From the NCBI GenBank assembly GCA_024734495.1, contig JALMQS010000104.1, positions 310,001-374,000 of the forward strand: 64,000 bases of DNA, given 5' to 3'. This DNA is from Forficula auricularia. Its lineage: Eukaryota; Arthropoda; Insecta; Dermaptera; Forficulidae. Below are positions 51,233 through 63,211 of this stretch, piece by piece. Below the pieces are notes generated by a model. That model saw only the letters and a program-made list of their open reading frames with translations. It ran no database searches and was not told the DNA's origin. Within the stretch, counting starts at the first letter, position 1; every line of letters begins with the position of its first letter. A program made the translations under genes and the position numbers.

Positions 51233-51834
51233 TTTTTTATCTTGAGACAGTCTTATAAATCAAAAACAGTGCATTATATGAAAAAGTTTCAAATAAAAGT
51301 TTATTTATATTAAGGGGAAACTAAACTATGCTATTGTTTGTCGTACCTAGAACAAGCTTTCAAGGGTATTTCGAGGTCAAGTTCTGTTTTTAAATCGAAA
51401 CCTATATGTTTCTGATACGTCTATTTAATCTACAAAAAAAACTAAACAACTTTTATTAGAACTATTTTTTTATACGACATCAAATAATAAAAAATATTAA
51501 AGCCAACCCTTCAATTTAACGAAAAATTCAAATCAAGTCACTTAAGTTCTGGAAGAATTTTAAAAAATATTAAATCAATTAGATCTCAAAAAATCATAAT
51601 AATTATTTTTAACAAGCATTCAACTTAATTAACAAACAATAATGATCAAATATTTAATTATTAAATAAATAATTTAATAATAATTAATAATTTAATAATT
51701 TTGTGATACTGTTCTATGACATTCCAGAGTGTATTGTCCAAGTCTTCTTGATGAATTCCAGTTCCAATTTCGTTATTTTGGCCTGTTTCAGTTCTCTTCA
51801 TATAGCCTTTACATTTCTTGTTTTTTTAAACAGA

Positions 51835-52010
51835 TTTACGATGTAATGAAGCTTTTGAGGGTGTATTTCTATCAGGAAAACGCTCTCCATCCATTTCAAT
51901 GGCAGCCATAACACTTCCACATTCACCGAATAATTTAAGACCATTTCAATTCTGTCTTCAACAAAAAATGCTCCATTTTTATGGTAACGTACAATATAAC
52001 TATCTACTGG
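51835..52010 (-). pseudogene. Helix-turn-helix (DUF4817-like) transposase fragment
   Basis: One minus-strand frame contains MAAIEMDGERFPDRNTPSKA followed by SLHR. This resembles the DUF4817-type N-terminal helix-turn-helix found in Tc1/mariner-related insect transposons (the pattern Y-x-ERFP-x-R-x-TPS). The frame is short and the DDE domain is missing. It sits just inside the left TIR. Confidence 0.5.
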
Positions 52011-52113
52011 AATGACACGAGAAATACATTTTTTCAGCTCAAGACTTTTAAATAGATCTAGTGAGTAGGATATAATCTCTTAAATCTGAGTATAGCGAAG
52101 TTTTAATATCATT

Positions 52114-52738
52114 ATTATAGGGAATAATCCCGATGGATGAAGATGAGTTTTTGACTCGAAAGGCTTGATCGGAAAGATATCGGAGGAGCGCCGATGTCGT
52201 CGATTTTCTTCAGAGGTGAAAACCTCTCTTGGTGGCGTAAAGCCGTGAAATTTGCTTTCCCAAAATAAAGAGTTGGCCCGGAGGCTTGTGAAAAGTGCTT
52301 TTTAAAATAAGAAATTGGCCGGAGCCGTTAGAAAAATACTTTTCAACAAAATAAATGGCTGCAAGGCTGAAATTTATTACTTCTTCGATGGATTTCAGAT
52401 TTCGTTTCTGCTTGTTCTTCAATCGTTCCGAAGTCGACAGGCGAACTCTTGGGCGTAAAAACAGCTCTTCACACGAGCAATTGGGCTGAATTGCAACTGC
52501 CTCGCCAATTACGGCCCCACAGCTTCTGTCTTTCATCGCCGCCGATTGATACAGTAGTGATGGTAGATTGGTTGATAATTTCTCACTGAATCAGCTCCGG
52601 TCAATCCATAAAAGGGCGTAGGTCTCCTTAACTGTACAACTAAGTAGTGCTGCCATAAGCTACGGAGAATCGATTAACATCGAAAAATAAATTACATTTC
52701 TAATTGAAAAAAAAAAAGCTGAAAATCGATCCCCTACA
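52114..52738 (-). repeat. LTR (3' copy) of a gypsy-like element
   Basis: Matches 55229-55867 along its length: GGCGTAAAGCCGTGAAATTT, TTGTTCTTCAATC, GAAAATCGATCC. On the minus strand it starts TGTAGGGG after a purine-rich tract (GAAAGGGAGAA), which is a polypurine-tract signature. Confidence 0.75.
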
Positions 52739-53674
52739 TTCTCCCTTTCTCAATCGAGTTACGACTCGGAACTTATAACCAATCATCTTTTACATAGTTA
52801 AATATTTCAACTTGAAAATTAATTTAGTTATTGTCTTTTCTTCTTTAAAACCGTTTAGGTATTTTTAACAAATCATAAAATGCAGAATTACATTTTTTTT
52901 TTTTTTTTACAATAGAAATAGCACTTAAAGCCTAAACTTAACTGTTGTTACATTTTTACAAAACAAAATTGATCTTGAGATTAACCTGAACAAAAAAAAA
53001 TTTTATGCTTAAACTTAGTGTTTTTTAATTGTCTATTTAACAGTTTGACTTTAGCAACTAACACTTTTCACGCCTAGCTTTCACTTGCACTTCCATTAAC
53101 AACTTTTTTTCTTTTTTACACTTTTATAATTAGCACGCAACACTTCACTTGGGTAATCGGCTTGAACACCCGATATAGTCTGAGGTAGAGGACCGGCATG
53201 GGTTTTAACTACAGTGCATGGAGACCGGTAGTGAAATCAAGTTTATCAGATTCAAGACCACTAAGCTTTGCTGTAACGTCTTAGGCTGCGCTAATCATTT
53301 TGGCTTTTTTGATTCTAATTTTCTTCGTAAGTTCCCGATGCTTCTTGCTTGAAACCCCTTAATCTTGTCTTTGTTCATAGGTGGATGTGAAATCCATGAC
53401 CATCTTCTAAACTAGAGCTTTCTATTTCTTGAGATATCTTTTATTTTTTCTTCTTTCAAAGCGTTAGCTGTGTTTCGCAAAATGTAAACTGTCAGCGAAT
53501 CTGATAATTTTCTTGTGTAATTCCCTGTTTTCGTGTTCAATTAATTCTCTTACTCGATTAGCGGTATTGTACACGATCTATCAGTTCGTTGTTCCTTAAT
53601 TTTTAAATGGTTGACTTCGTTTCTTTTGACGATTTTTCTTTCTTCGTTTGAACTCTATTTAAACTGGTATCAAT
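52739..53674. other. Internal region of the gypsy-like element, no coding recognised
   Basis: Lies between the 3' LTR and the gag remnants. Protease, RT and integrase are not recognisable, so most of pol is deleted or unreadable. Confidence 0.5.
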
Positions 53675-54690
53675 TCAACGCTGTTGACTGGAGTGAATTT
53701 CGTGTTTTAATGAATTGTTTTCCTTGCGTAGTTCATCTGCTAAATGAGATTCTGTTTCCGTTCTTGTTTTATTAATTTTATTAACGTCTATGTTTTTAAC
53801 TAATTTGAATGTCATCTTGTCCTGTTTTAATTTTCGGCCTGATCTATCAGATCGATTCCTAAAATTACTCGTTACGTCTATTGTTTCGTTTGGAACTGCA
53901 TCAAATTTAATATTAAAATCTTCGTTGTCCAATTCGTGTGGTTGTTTTAAAATATCCCTTGGATTCCTGTTCGTGAAAATGTTGATCCGTTTTAAAATAA
54001 TATTTGAATCTGTTAGTTAACGGTGAACCTAGCTGTTTGCTGTGGATCGCTCTCCGCTCATGAGCGATCAAGCTACTGCACCTGTGTTCAAGAACCGATA
54101 TCTTGTGGTTTGCTTATTGAAATGATCTTTGTGATTGGATTTCGTTTTTTGACTATTTGCCGTGACTATGTTTCATGGGTGGGTCTTTTTTGGTGATTGG
54201 GTTTTCTCTGTTTCCATCATTACTGCTTACTTTTGGCTTGTCTATTGCATGCATGATTTGCTATGTTTCACCGCATTTGACTTAGAAGGACGATTTCTAG
54301 AATACAAATTTTGACTTTTCTTTAAATAATTCTTTTAATGTTTTGCCCCGTGGTATATTGCTTTATTAGGACTAATGTCTTGTATATCCGAATCCAGTAT
54401 ATACTCTATTAATGCCTTGTCTTCTAAAAGTTTCCTTGCTTCTTCATCTCTTTCATAATCAGGAAGTATTCCGCCAGCGTGCTCACCCTTTTGCGAATTT
54501 TTCTTCTGGCTAGCTGCTTGTGAATTATCCGCGCTACACTTGCTTTGTGACGATTCCTCCAACAAAAGGCCTCTTTTAACTTATCCCACGTATTAATGTT
54601 TCTTTCACTTTCTACAGGTAATAGCTGGCTTGATCCAGTTATTAGCACGTCTGCAGAGGTAAACTGGTGTTCCTTCACTCTACTCCAACT
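53675..54690 (-). pseudogene. Ty3/gypsy gag remnant
   Basis: The minus-strand frame 54678-54424 contains WDKLKEAFCWRNRHKAS and VSTLAEYFLIMKEMKKQGNF. An overlapping frame (54565-54335) continues LLEDKALIEYILDSDIQDIS and NKAIYHGAK. Together they match the retrotransposon Gag domain (W-x-x-L-K-x-x-F ... Y ... M ... I-x-Y-I ... G). The 53932-53675 frame is charged and coiled-coil-like and may be the Gag tail. Frameshifts make it non-functional. Confidence 0.6.
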
Positions 54691-55228
54691 TTGAATACTT
54701 GCTTCAGTTCTCTGTCGTGCACCGCATCTTTCTATTGGATAGTTATCGTTTCCGTTTGATTTTTTTGTTAGTGGTTCTACGTCCTAAAATTGATTGGACT
54801 GTGTTCCATGACTGTATAGTGGTCTTATAACTGATAAGAGGGATAGGTGTAGGTGTGTAGTGGGATTGTCGGCTCTTACCTCGTTCAGTTTAGATTCTTC
54901 TGTCGTATTCCATAACGCTGCTACTCCTGCAGGTGGCCTGAGTTCCAGCTGTTATCTGCGAGTGGCGCTTACTGCATCGTCGTCGTGCTCAACCCTCACT
55001 CAATCGTTTCAGATCGATGGAGCCTGCCGCTGCCTTGCCGCGCCTTGCCTGCCTTCGCTCGTCGCTAACGGCTGCCGGGCGCGCGAGTAAATGTGTTTGC
55101 ACCGCGCAAAAACGGTCAGTGTGCCTCGAGGCGAGTCGAAGCCGAAGCCTCCTCGGGTCCAGGACCGGGGTAAGGTCCAGCTCCGTTCCGACAAAGCCGC
55201 TGGCACGAATCCGCGGCCGAGCCCCCGA
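54691..55228 (-). other. GC-rich leader of the gypsy-like element
   Basis: Begins after the 5' LTR with TCGGGGGCTCGGCCGCGG, similar to the GGGGGCTCGTCCGGGAT-type sequence that follows the LTR in many gypsy elements. Several overlapping open frames here reflect high GC, not genes. Confidence 0.45.
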
Positions 55229-55867
55229 ATTATATGGGAATAATCCATGGTGGATGGATGAAGATGGAGTTTTTTGACTCCGAAGAGCTTGATGGAAAGA
55301 TATCGGAGGAGCGCCGACGTGCGTCCGATCATTCATACCAGAGGTGAAAAGCCTCTCTTGGTGGCGTAAAGCCGTGAAATTTGCTTTCCCAAAATAAGAA
55401 TTGGCCCGGAGGCCTGCTGAAGAAATGCTTTTATAAAAATAAGAGAAGTGGCCGGAGAGCCGTGAAAAAATGCTTTCAACAAAATAAACTGGCTTCCGAA
55501 GGCCGAAATTTATTTCTTCTTCGTCGGTTACAAGATTTCGTACAGCTTTGTTCTTCAATCCGTTCCAGAGTCGACAGGCAGAACTCCTTGGAAGAGCGTA
55601 AACAACATGCTCTTCACACGCAGTGAGGCTGCGTTGCAGCTGCCTCGCTTCAGTACGGCTTCGACTGCTTTTATAGCCGCCGATTTAATTGAGTAATTAA
55701 GGTTGATTGGTTTGTGATAATTTTCCTAGAGTCGCGCTCGATTAATTATAAAAAGGCGTGGTGCTTCTTCTTCGCTTAATTAGTCTTTCGCAGCACTGGA
55801 ATCGATTTAACATCGAAAATATAATTACATTCCCAAATTGAAAAAAGCACTGAAAATCGATCCTACA
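55229..55867 (-). repeat. LTR (5' copy) of a gypsy-like element
   Basis: A partner of 52114-52738 in direct orientation. It starts TGTAGGATCGATTTTC on the minus strand. Visible indels between the two LTRs show the insertion is not recent. Confidence 0.75.
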
Positions 55868-56811
55868 TTCTCAAAGCACTTATTTTCATTATGTTGTGAA
55901 TTTTCGATTTAATAATTAATTAATTTAAACTGTTATTATTTGATAATTAAGTTGAGATTAATTCTTAAAAATAGTTATTAGGAATTTTTTGAGATCAAAT
56001 TGATTTATGTTATTTTGTTTATTCAGTATGTCGTATAAAAAATATGATTTTATGAAAGTTTGTTCAGCTTTTTTGAAGATTAGAAATGGAGCCTAATGAA
56101 GTACATAGGTTTCTAATTAAAAAACATGAAACTTGACACTCAAATACATTACACGGCAATCTTGTTCTAGGTCGACAAACAATAACGTAGTTTAATTTCC
56201 CCCTGATATAAATAAACTTTTATTTGAAACTTTTTTTCATATAATGGACTGTTTTTGAGTTATAAGACTGTCTCAAGATAAAAAAACTCACCTGGTATAT
56301 ATATAATTTTATACAACACTAAAAGGAATGAATTTAAAAGTGGAAAATAGATGATACAAAATTCAAAATTGAAGAATAAAGAATCATTAAAAGAACTAAA
56401 GCAACATTGAAATCCACTAAAACACTTTAAGTCGTTTAATAAATTGTTTGCCTGAAAAAATATTGAGATCTATAATGTAGTGCCAAGTTAACTTTACTAT
56501 AGTAAATAAGTAAAGAAAATAGTCATTTGAATTAAAAAGCTTGCTTTCTATTTTGCATGCCGATCTTCAATTGAAATTATTTTCCTGAAACTTAGGCATA
56601 TTGTTATTAGGGTAAATTAATAAAATTCACAATATAACTTAAGAAGAAATGCCCTTTGTATCACTTCACCATTTTTGGAAGGGTTCATAAATTTAATTTT
56701 TAGGAGAGATATAATAAATAAATATTATACTCGAGCTCTGTATATAATATACTAGAAAATCATAAGATGGTGTCATCTATTAAATCCGATGGAATGGAAT
56801 ATTTTAAATTA

Positions 56812-56922
56812 TATGTCAGAGGATTGTTTTTCACCCCTCGGGAATCGAACCCGAGTGTCAGTAACAGCTCAATCCGGGCCATCTGGCTCACCTGCAGGAT
56901 GCAAACCTCTCTGACATATATA
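56812..56922 (-). mobile_element. tRNA-related repeat with TGTCAGAG inverted ends (copy 1)
   Basis: On the minus strand it has A-box-like TGGCCCGGATTGAG and B-box GGGTTCGATTCCC. It is bounded by ATATGTCAGAG at both outer ends. A partial forward copy continues at 56940-56985. Confidence 0.55.
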
Positions 56923-57257
56923 CACGCGTAAAGGTTCGATTCCCGAGGGGGTGAAAAACAACCCTCTGACATATAATTGAAAATATTCCATTCCATCAGA
57001 TTTATTAGATGACACCATCTTATGATTTTCTAGTATATTTGAATCTATTACCATCGGCAAATTAATGTCTTTCATATTAAATTATGAAAAGTCATTCCAT
57101 TGCCATTCGAATTTTGAATCTCTTCAAAATTCGAAACACTCAACGACCTTTATTTAAATTATATGGCATGGCTATATGTTTCAATTTAGAATCACTATAT
57201 CGCGAAATTTTACAAATTAAGATAACAATCTTTGAGTAAAATATTTTACGCGTTTGC

Positions 57258-57362
57258 ATATGTCAGAGAGGTTCGTATCCCGCAGGTGAGCCAGGTGGCC
57301 CGGATTGCTGTTACTGGCACTCGGGTTTGATTCCCGAGGGGGTGAAAACAACCCTCTGACAT
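57258..57362 (+). mobile_element. tRNA-related repeat with TGTCAGAG inverted ends (copy 2)
   Basis: The forward copy has TGGCCCGGATTG, then GGGTTTGATTCCC, and ends CCTCTGACATATAATT. It shares family ends with 4340-4450. Confidence 0.55.
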
Positions 57363-57720
57363 ATAATTAAAAATATTCCATTCCATCGGATTTAATAGAT
57401 GACACCATCTTATGATTTTCTAGTAAATTTGAATCTATTATCATCGGCAAATTAATATCTTTCATATATAATATACTATTGGAATAAATTAAAATTTCTT
57501 TAAAAAGTAAAACTTTAATTTCTTAAAAAAATCCGAAAATGAGAGGTAATGCGGGAGACCCTTTATACCACTTCACCATTTTAGGAAGGGCTCATAAATT
57601 TAATTTTTAGGAGAGATATAATAAATAAAAATAAAAAATACTCAGAGCTAGCTCGTATATAATATACTATTGGAATGAATTAAAATTTCTTGAAAAGTAA
57701 AACTTTATTTTCTTAAGAAG

Positions 57721-58504
57721 GGCGTCTACCCAAAACAGAAAACATGGCCAGGGGTCTACGAGACAAAAAAAGTTTGAGAATCTCTATTCTAGATCAAACC
57801 ATTCACTGTCAAATAATTGGTAAATCATTAAAATTTACATCAAAATAAAATATCATACTGAGGCTTGAAAATTTTTTCACTTTTTCCTCCATTTTTTTAA
57901 TGGAAAACAAATTCAAACTGTGTCCTTCTAAGATTCTGCATCAAAATTAAAGCATCTCTTATCTGTGAGTCTGAATTGTTATCTGAGAGCAGGAGGATCG
58001 CAAGCCAAACGAACGCGTTGCATATTGACGTAGAGCTGAATAGAACAGCCGATAACAGCAAGGCAAATAGAATACGGGGAACAACCGAAATTTGATACTG
58101 AGATCCATCAGAAAAAATCTCTGATAAAGAAAAAAAAAGAAATATTCGACATCCATCAGCGTATGGATAAGGAAAGGATGACGAAGGCGGAAATCGCTAG
58201 AATAGATTCCCTTTCTCAAAATGTGGTAGGTATGCCAGTATGGGCCAGTTTTATAAAAAAAATATTCTCGGCTTACTCAACTCTGTTTTGAGAGTTACCC
58301 TGGAGTTCCAAACAATATGATTTTCATAAAACAAAATAGGGGTCGAGTTAGATCACAAGGAGTCAAGGATAGAAAAATAGGTTGGCAAAGGCGAAATTCC
58401 TTGCATTTTAGTTATTTTTATAAAAAAAAAAAAAAATTTTTTTTTCCAAAAACAAATTTATCTGTAGAAACGGGAATAATTAAATAAAAAATAATATAAA
58501 ACTG
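57721..58504. other. No gene recognised
   Basis: AT-rich sequence. Short frames without known domains. Confidence 0.35.
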
Positions 58505-58683
58505 ACTCAACTTGAGTTGTATACCAAAAAAGAATTTAGTCTTTTTGATTTTTAAGTCAATTCTTCCAAGTTTTCAGTAGAGGTTGCCATTAATGATCAA
58601 AACATCCAAAATGAAATGCAATAAGGTTATTACTCTAGTATTAGATAAGAATCGATTGCTATTTTTGATTTTAAGCCGATTCC
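58505..58683 (-). repeat. Satellite element fragment at an assembly gap (copy 4)
   Basis: Starts in the palindromic centre (AAAGAATTTAGTCTTTTTGA) and runs one arm unit until the gap. The hairpin structure probably caused the assembly break. Confidence 0.65.
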
Positions 58684-58783
58684 NNNNNNNNNNNNNNNNN
58701 NNNNNNNNNNNNNNNNNNNNNNNNNNNNNNNNNNNNNNNNNNNNNNNNNNNNNNNNNNNNNNNNNNNNNNNNNNNNNNNNNNN
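58684..58783. other. Assembly gap (100 N)
   Basis: Exactly 100 N, a conventional gap of unknown true size. It interrupts the satellite palindrome. Confidence 0.98.
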
Positions 58784-59299
58784 AATGTCTTTTTAAAAAG
58801 ATTGATTTTTCTTTTGGGTCTTTGAGGACTATATTTATTTTTGAGTAGAGCTGGGGTGAATTTACTAATATTGAATTTACTAATATTCAATTTACTAATG
58901 TTCCTGGATAGCAAGTGATTTATTTAATTTTGACTTTTATCTAATGATTTTGTAATTTTTTGGGAAAGAACGGTTTTAGTATTGAAATCAATCTTTTTAA
59001 TATTTTTTTATTTTTATTTTATTTATAATTCAAAAATTGATTTTACAATGTTATAAAGTTATTTGTTACATGAATGTATAATGTTTATTATTTATTTATA
59101 TATTGTTTTACAGATTGATAAGTTTTTATTTATTTTTATTATATAATATTTATTATATTTATGTTTTAATATTTATTATAATCATAAGTTTACGATCAAA
59201 GGTTATATTCAAAGTTTTATAATCAAAGTTTTATGTTCGTTACATACGTAAATTTACATTCATGATTTTACATTACATTCGTGAATTATGATGAGAACA
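58784..59299. other. AT-rich sequence, nothing recognised
   Basis: Lies between the gap and the gypsy LTR region. Includes three short CTAATATT(G/C)-type repeats at 58864-58900. Confidence 0.4.
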
Positions 59300-59862
59300 C
59301 ACACAAAGGGAGAATTTGGATAACCGGGGTCTTATGTCCGAAAGTCAAAAAATGTTTATCTGCCCGGGAGTTTTATACTCGTGTAACAATTGATATAATA
59401 AGATGAAAATTTCGCACGGGTTATTACCGTTCGCCTTGGTTACGCGATGATACAGCGACCAAGGTCAATTGTCAATTTTTATTATGGGTTACCTTGAGAG
59501 TCCTTGGTTCCTTTACTAGCTCGAGACAGAGGGAGGGCACTTGGTCTTGAGTGACCGAATTTATGTTAGGAACTTGGTGGTAGTTACCCTGGTACTGCGA
59601 ACTGCTTGGAAAAGAGGGCAGGTGAACCCGTTGCCGAATGGTGAGTTAAGACTGATTTTAAGCCTGGCAAAACGGCTCTTTTATATAAATTGAAAATGCT
59701 GAATTCGTACTATTCAGTAGGCGCGCGGGTGATTGTGTAGGCGGTATGGAATCAGCCATCAGCGTGAGAATATGCTCTGCTTGGAGATTCCGTTGAGCTA
59801 GCAAAAAGGTGGTGACTCCAGGGGAAGCCGGAGGCAGGCAGTGAATCGTGGGAAAGTTAACT
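59300..59862 (-). repeat. 3' LTR of the gypsy/errantivirus-type element
   Basis: On the minus strand the LTR begins AGTTAACTTTCC at 59862, right after the purine tract GGGGGAGGAG and the Env stop. AGTTA is the usual start of gypsy-group LTRs. TATATAAAAG (59686-59677) is followed about 30 bp on by ATCAGTC, an initiator-like start site. The far edge (about 59300) is a guess because the 5' LTR is outside the window. Confidence 0.55.
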
Positions 59863-59870
59863 CCTCCCCC

Positions 59871-61469
59871 TTAAGCTTGAGGATCGCCCGGTAAATTTTG
59901 ATTTTCGGGATGAGACTCAAAAATTGTGGCCGGTATCTGTGACAAACTAGTGGTTTCAGTTTTGTCCTTATTGGTAGGAAAGCGAAATACGAAATGATTT
60001 TTGTATTTAGTAAAAAGAAAAAATGACCCGAAACAAGTTATAATTACTAACATAATAATGATTAATGTATTTAAGGAATTTTGAATATAGTTAGGGTACC
60101 AATCTATTTCGTCAATTTCGTCTTCCTGTACATAGTTCGTTTCTATTCTTGATAAAGAATGAACTTTGGTGGTTCTATTTATAGAAACATATTTATAATT
60201 TTTATTGGTTAATAAGGGAATTTGTTTAGTATAGTTAGAGTTTGAAACCATTAGTTTATTGTTAATTAGACATTTATTTATATTGTTTATTTTATATAAT
60301 CCCATTTTCAAATATTTATGTGTGTTCTCGCATTGATAAAGTATTACATTGTTTTTTTCTACATTTACTATAGCTGTATCCGTATTCGGTACTTTCACTA
60401 TTATTGGATATTGAATTAATTTATTGAACTGACAATAGCTGTTATTCTTTTTGATAATTAAGTTTTGTATACAGGGTGATGCCTTTTCATTATTGGTTTT
60501 ACAAAAGAATTTATAATTTATATTCATACAGTAATTAATTTTTAATACATTGCTATTAGTTATAATGAAATTCTGATATAGTTCATCTATAATTATAGGT
60601 TGTTTTGTTATAATGGAAACAGGTAATGGGATAAATTGGACTATGGAGAGGTTAGTTCGTTTATAGTTTGCAATTTCCAAAACTATATCGATGTATCCGA
60701 AATGAAGTTTACATACTGGTTTAATAAATGATGTAGCTTCCCAATAATTATTAAAATTTATTTCCAAATCGTTGGCTTTATATAATTTTAGTAACTCCTT
60801 CATTGAAATTATACTTTCGTGGAGTGTATTTAAGTTACAGAAGGTGAGTGATGTTTCGAGATTTTCTAAAATGTTTATAAATGAATTTGATATTAAAGTT
60901 AATTGCGCCAAATTTTGAATAAGTAAATTTTCTGAATTTCTCGCGATTTCATGTTTCATAACCGAAAAAGTATTGGCCAAATTTTGTTCGTTAATTCTTA
61001 TTTTGTCTAATTGGGTATTAATTTTGTTTATAAGTTCATCGTGAGTTCGGGAAATAATATTGTTTTGAGTTTGTAATTTTCTTTGATTCTGGGATAATTG
61101 ATTCAGAAGGTGATCGTATCTGTTACGATCTTCTGCGTCCATTGTCCCAGTGACAAATTTAAGTACTGTGCCTAAACCGTTCACTAACCCTCTTTTATTT
61201 CTTTTATGGGTAGCTAAATTATTTATTTTTTCATTTTGCGTTTCTAATGTGAAATTTAGTAATCGAAAGTAAGAATCATGTTCTTTATTAAATTTACTTC
61301 CTAATGGAATAATTTCTAGGAGGTTCTCAACCGCTTTATTTATTTCTGAATGGGTTTTAAAGGTAAAGTCCAAGTTATAAAAGTAATGTATATAATGAAA
61401 TTCCGAAAAGAGGTAAGGATGTTCGAATTTAGTGAGGTAGAAGCCGGCGTTGTCAGTATTATCTTCCAA
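59871..61469 (-). CDS. env: Env-like glycoprotein of an errantivirus-type gypsy element
   Basis: A 532-residue open frame. It has a basic furin-type site RNKR at residues 90-93, directly followed by a Gly-rich hydrophobic fusion-peptide-like stretch. A heptad-like region (about 120-185) follows, then several Cys in the ectodomain, a transmembrane segment (about 468-490) and a short cytoplasmic tail. This layout is that of gypsy Env and the related baculovirus F proteins, which mediate membrane fusion. No signal peptide opens this frame; in the group Env is made from a spliced mRNA, so the true start may lie elsewhere. The frame is uninterrupted, although the upstream pol has frameshifts. Confidence 0.8.
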   Translation of the reverse strand: MEDNTDNAGFYLTKFEHPYLFSEFHYIHYFYNLDFTFKTHSEINKAVENLLEIIPLGSKFNKEHDSYFRLLNFTLETQNEKINNLATHKRNKRGLVNGLGTVLKFVTGTMDAEDRNRYDHLLNQLSQNQRKLQTQNNIISRTHDELINKINTQLDKIRINEQNLANTFSVMKHEIARNSENLLIQNLAQLTLISNSFINILENLETSLTFCNLNTLHESIISMKELLKLYKANDLEINFNNYWEATSFIKPVCKLHFGYIDIVLEIANYKRTNLSIVQFIPLPVSIITKQPIIIDELYQNFIITNSNVLKINYCMNINYKFFCKTNNEKASPCIQNLIIKKNNSYCQFNKLIQYPIIVKVPNTDTAIVNVEKNNVILYQCENTHKYLKMGLYKINNINKCLINNKLMVSNSNYTKQIPLLTNKNYKYVSINRTTKVHSLSRIETNYVQEDEIDEIDWYPNYIQNSLNTLIIIMLVIITCFGSFFLFTKYKNHFVFRFPTNKDKTETTSLSQIPATIFESHPENQNLPGDPQA

Positions 61470-62490
61470 ATTTTCTCCAGATATGGTGAAATGGGTTGGT
61501 TTTTAAAATTTTCTCTATTATTAAATAATCGAATATGTTCGATAAGTAGTAGAGTGAAATCGTTCCACAATTCCATTAGAGGATGGGTTTTGTGGACAGG
61601 TGAACCTAATATCAATTTTGTGAAGTTTTAAGGAACTCTGGGAGGAGATTATTTTTTTAAATTCTCTACCGTTATCTGAAATAATTAATTTAGGAACGTT
61701 ATTCATTGCGAAGTATTCTAATAATTTATCGACTACTTCGGTTGGCTGAAGTGATTTTAACGGGTAAGCTTGTGCGAATTTAGAAAAGGAGTCCACTATT
61801 GTTAGAAATTTCTGGTTTTTCCATCGAGAGGCTGTCCAGATGTAAGATTTCGAACGGGCGTTGTGCTGTAGGGACCAAATTTAGTTCGAGTTTCAGAGGG
61901 TGTCTATCGTACTTGGATTTTTGACATATATCGCAGCTGTTTACATATTCTGTGATATCCTCTTTTAACTTAGGCCAAAAATATTTATTTTTTAATTTTT
62001 CGTAGGTTTCGGATATGCCACGATGATTTGTTTTCCCTGTGTGGTAATTTTCTAGAATCTCGGTCCTTTCCTCAGGATCCTCGATATCTCTTAACAGGTT
62101 ATTTGTTCTAAATATTTTTAATTTTGCAAAGTGCTTAGCGATAATTGGTTCTAATTTTTCGAGAGTATGGGCGTCTGAGTAAATGTAGTAATTACATGAA
62201 GGCGCGGTATAATTTTTAGAAAGTTTATAATGTCGGGTTCGAAATTTTCTACTGATAAATTGACTATGAACCTTTGAAATTTTTCAACAAATAATGTTTT
62301 TATCTGAATTGAAGTAGCTGGGTCGTTAATGATTTTTAGATGAATTTGATTTGAAAAATGGTTAAGGGGTTTGTCTATTGCTTTAATTAATTTTGGCGGT
62401 GGGGTTTGAGATAGTTGTCTGTCTAAGTTGTCTAATGTGTCAGGGCTAATAGATACTGGGGGTTCAGTGTTTTGGTTTAAAATTTCTACG
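61340..62490 (-). pseudogene. Gypsy integrase region, frameshifted
   Basis: On the minus strand an HHCC zinc-binding segment is visible around 62060-61940 (H-x-G-K-x-N-H ... C-D-I-C). The catalytic core at 61796-61521 shows SDNGREF and NGIVERFH, Asp and Glu 36 residues apart. The first catalytic Asp lies in another frame near 61840, so there is a frame break at about 61830. A second break near 61550 shifts the C-terminal part to the frame 61615-61340. It overlaps the start of env. Not functional as read. Confidence 0.75.
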
Positions 62491-62494
62491 GGAT

Positions 62495-63211
62495 TTATTG
62501 TTCTGTAAGTGAGGGGGAAGTAGTAGGAGGGTTTGGTATAATACTTTCATTTAATTCCCGTTCCAAGTTTTGTATTTCATTCGGATCTATTGGCGTAGTT
62601 AAATTTTGAGGGTTATTTATCCATTCGTAGAAATCGATGGTTTTCCGAACGTTTACGTTGATATCTGCGGGGTTTCGAGATAAAGAATCTGCTACATAAT
62701 TTGTGGAGCCTTTTTTATAGTTTATGTTGAAGGTGTACTCACTTAATTTTGTTCTCCATCGAATAAATTTAGAATTTGGATCTTTCATATTAAATAACCA
62801 CTGGAGAGGTTTATGATCACTAAAAATTTCAATTTTTCTGCCAAAAATATACGGCCTAAAGTACTTTGTAGCGTATACTATCGCTAGAGCCTCCTTTTCA
62901 ATCGTACTATAGTTAATTTCTGCGGGGTTTAGTGTGCGGCTTGCATATGCGATAGGTTTGTCATGACCCATTGGTCCTTGTGACAATACTGCACCTATAG
63001 CATAGTCTGAAGCGTCGGTTGTGATGTTAAAAGTTTTTGAATAATCTGGATATTGCAAGAGGGGTTCATTAGTCAAGAGTTTTTTACAATATTCGAAACA
63101 ATTTTTGTATTCAGGGTCTGAAATATTAATTTTTGCAAATTTTTTTGTTAATTTGGTGAGTGGCTTAGTTATTCTCGCGAAGTCGCAGATAAATTTCCGG
63201 TAGTAACCCAA
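62495..63211 (-). pseudogene. Gypsy RNase H region of pol
   Basis: Starts in the RT connection ([19 protein letters not shown]). It then shows the RNase H motifs [44 protein letters not shown] and the terminal NYVADSLSR. This is one open frame of 238 codons. It is offset by one frame from the RT frame, so pol is broken at about 63205. Confidence 0.85.

Larger units (their letters stand above)
51233..56296. mobile_element. Long-TIR DNA transposon interrupted by an LTR retrotransposon
   Basis: The left arm 51233-51665 and right arm 55905-56296 are inverse repeats (GGTGAGTTTTTTATCTTGAG, CTTATAA(A/C)TCAAAAACAGT, AAAGTTTCAAATAAAAGTTT). Between them lie a transposase fragment (51835-52010) and a complete two-LTR retroelement (52114-55867). 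TA-rich flanks at both edges fit a TA target, but this is not decisive. Confidence 0.6.
56640..57720. repeat. Duplicated flanks around tRNA-related repeats
   Basis: The block CACTTCACCATTTT(T)GGAAGGG...GGAGAGATATAATAAATAAA occurs at 56660-56740 and 57570-57640. The block CCATTCCATC(A/G)GATTTA...GATGACACCATC occurs three times around 56770, 56985 and 57375, twice forward and once inverted. Confidence 0.6.

Noticed and set aside
54989..55558. A 189-codon minus-strand ORF and overlapping frames
   Set aside because: They lie in the LTR and GC-rich leader of the gypsy-like element, and several frames are open at once.
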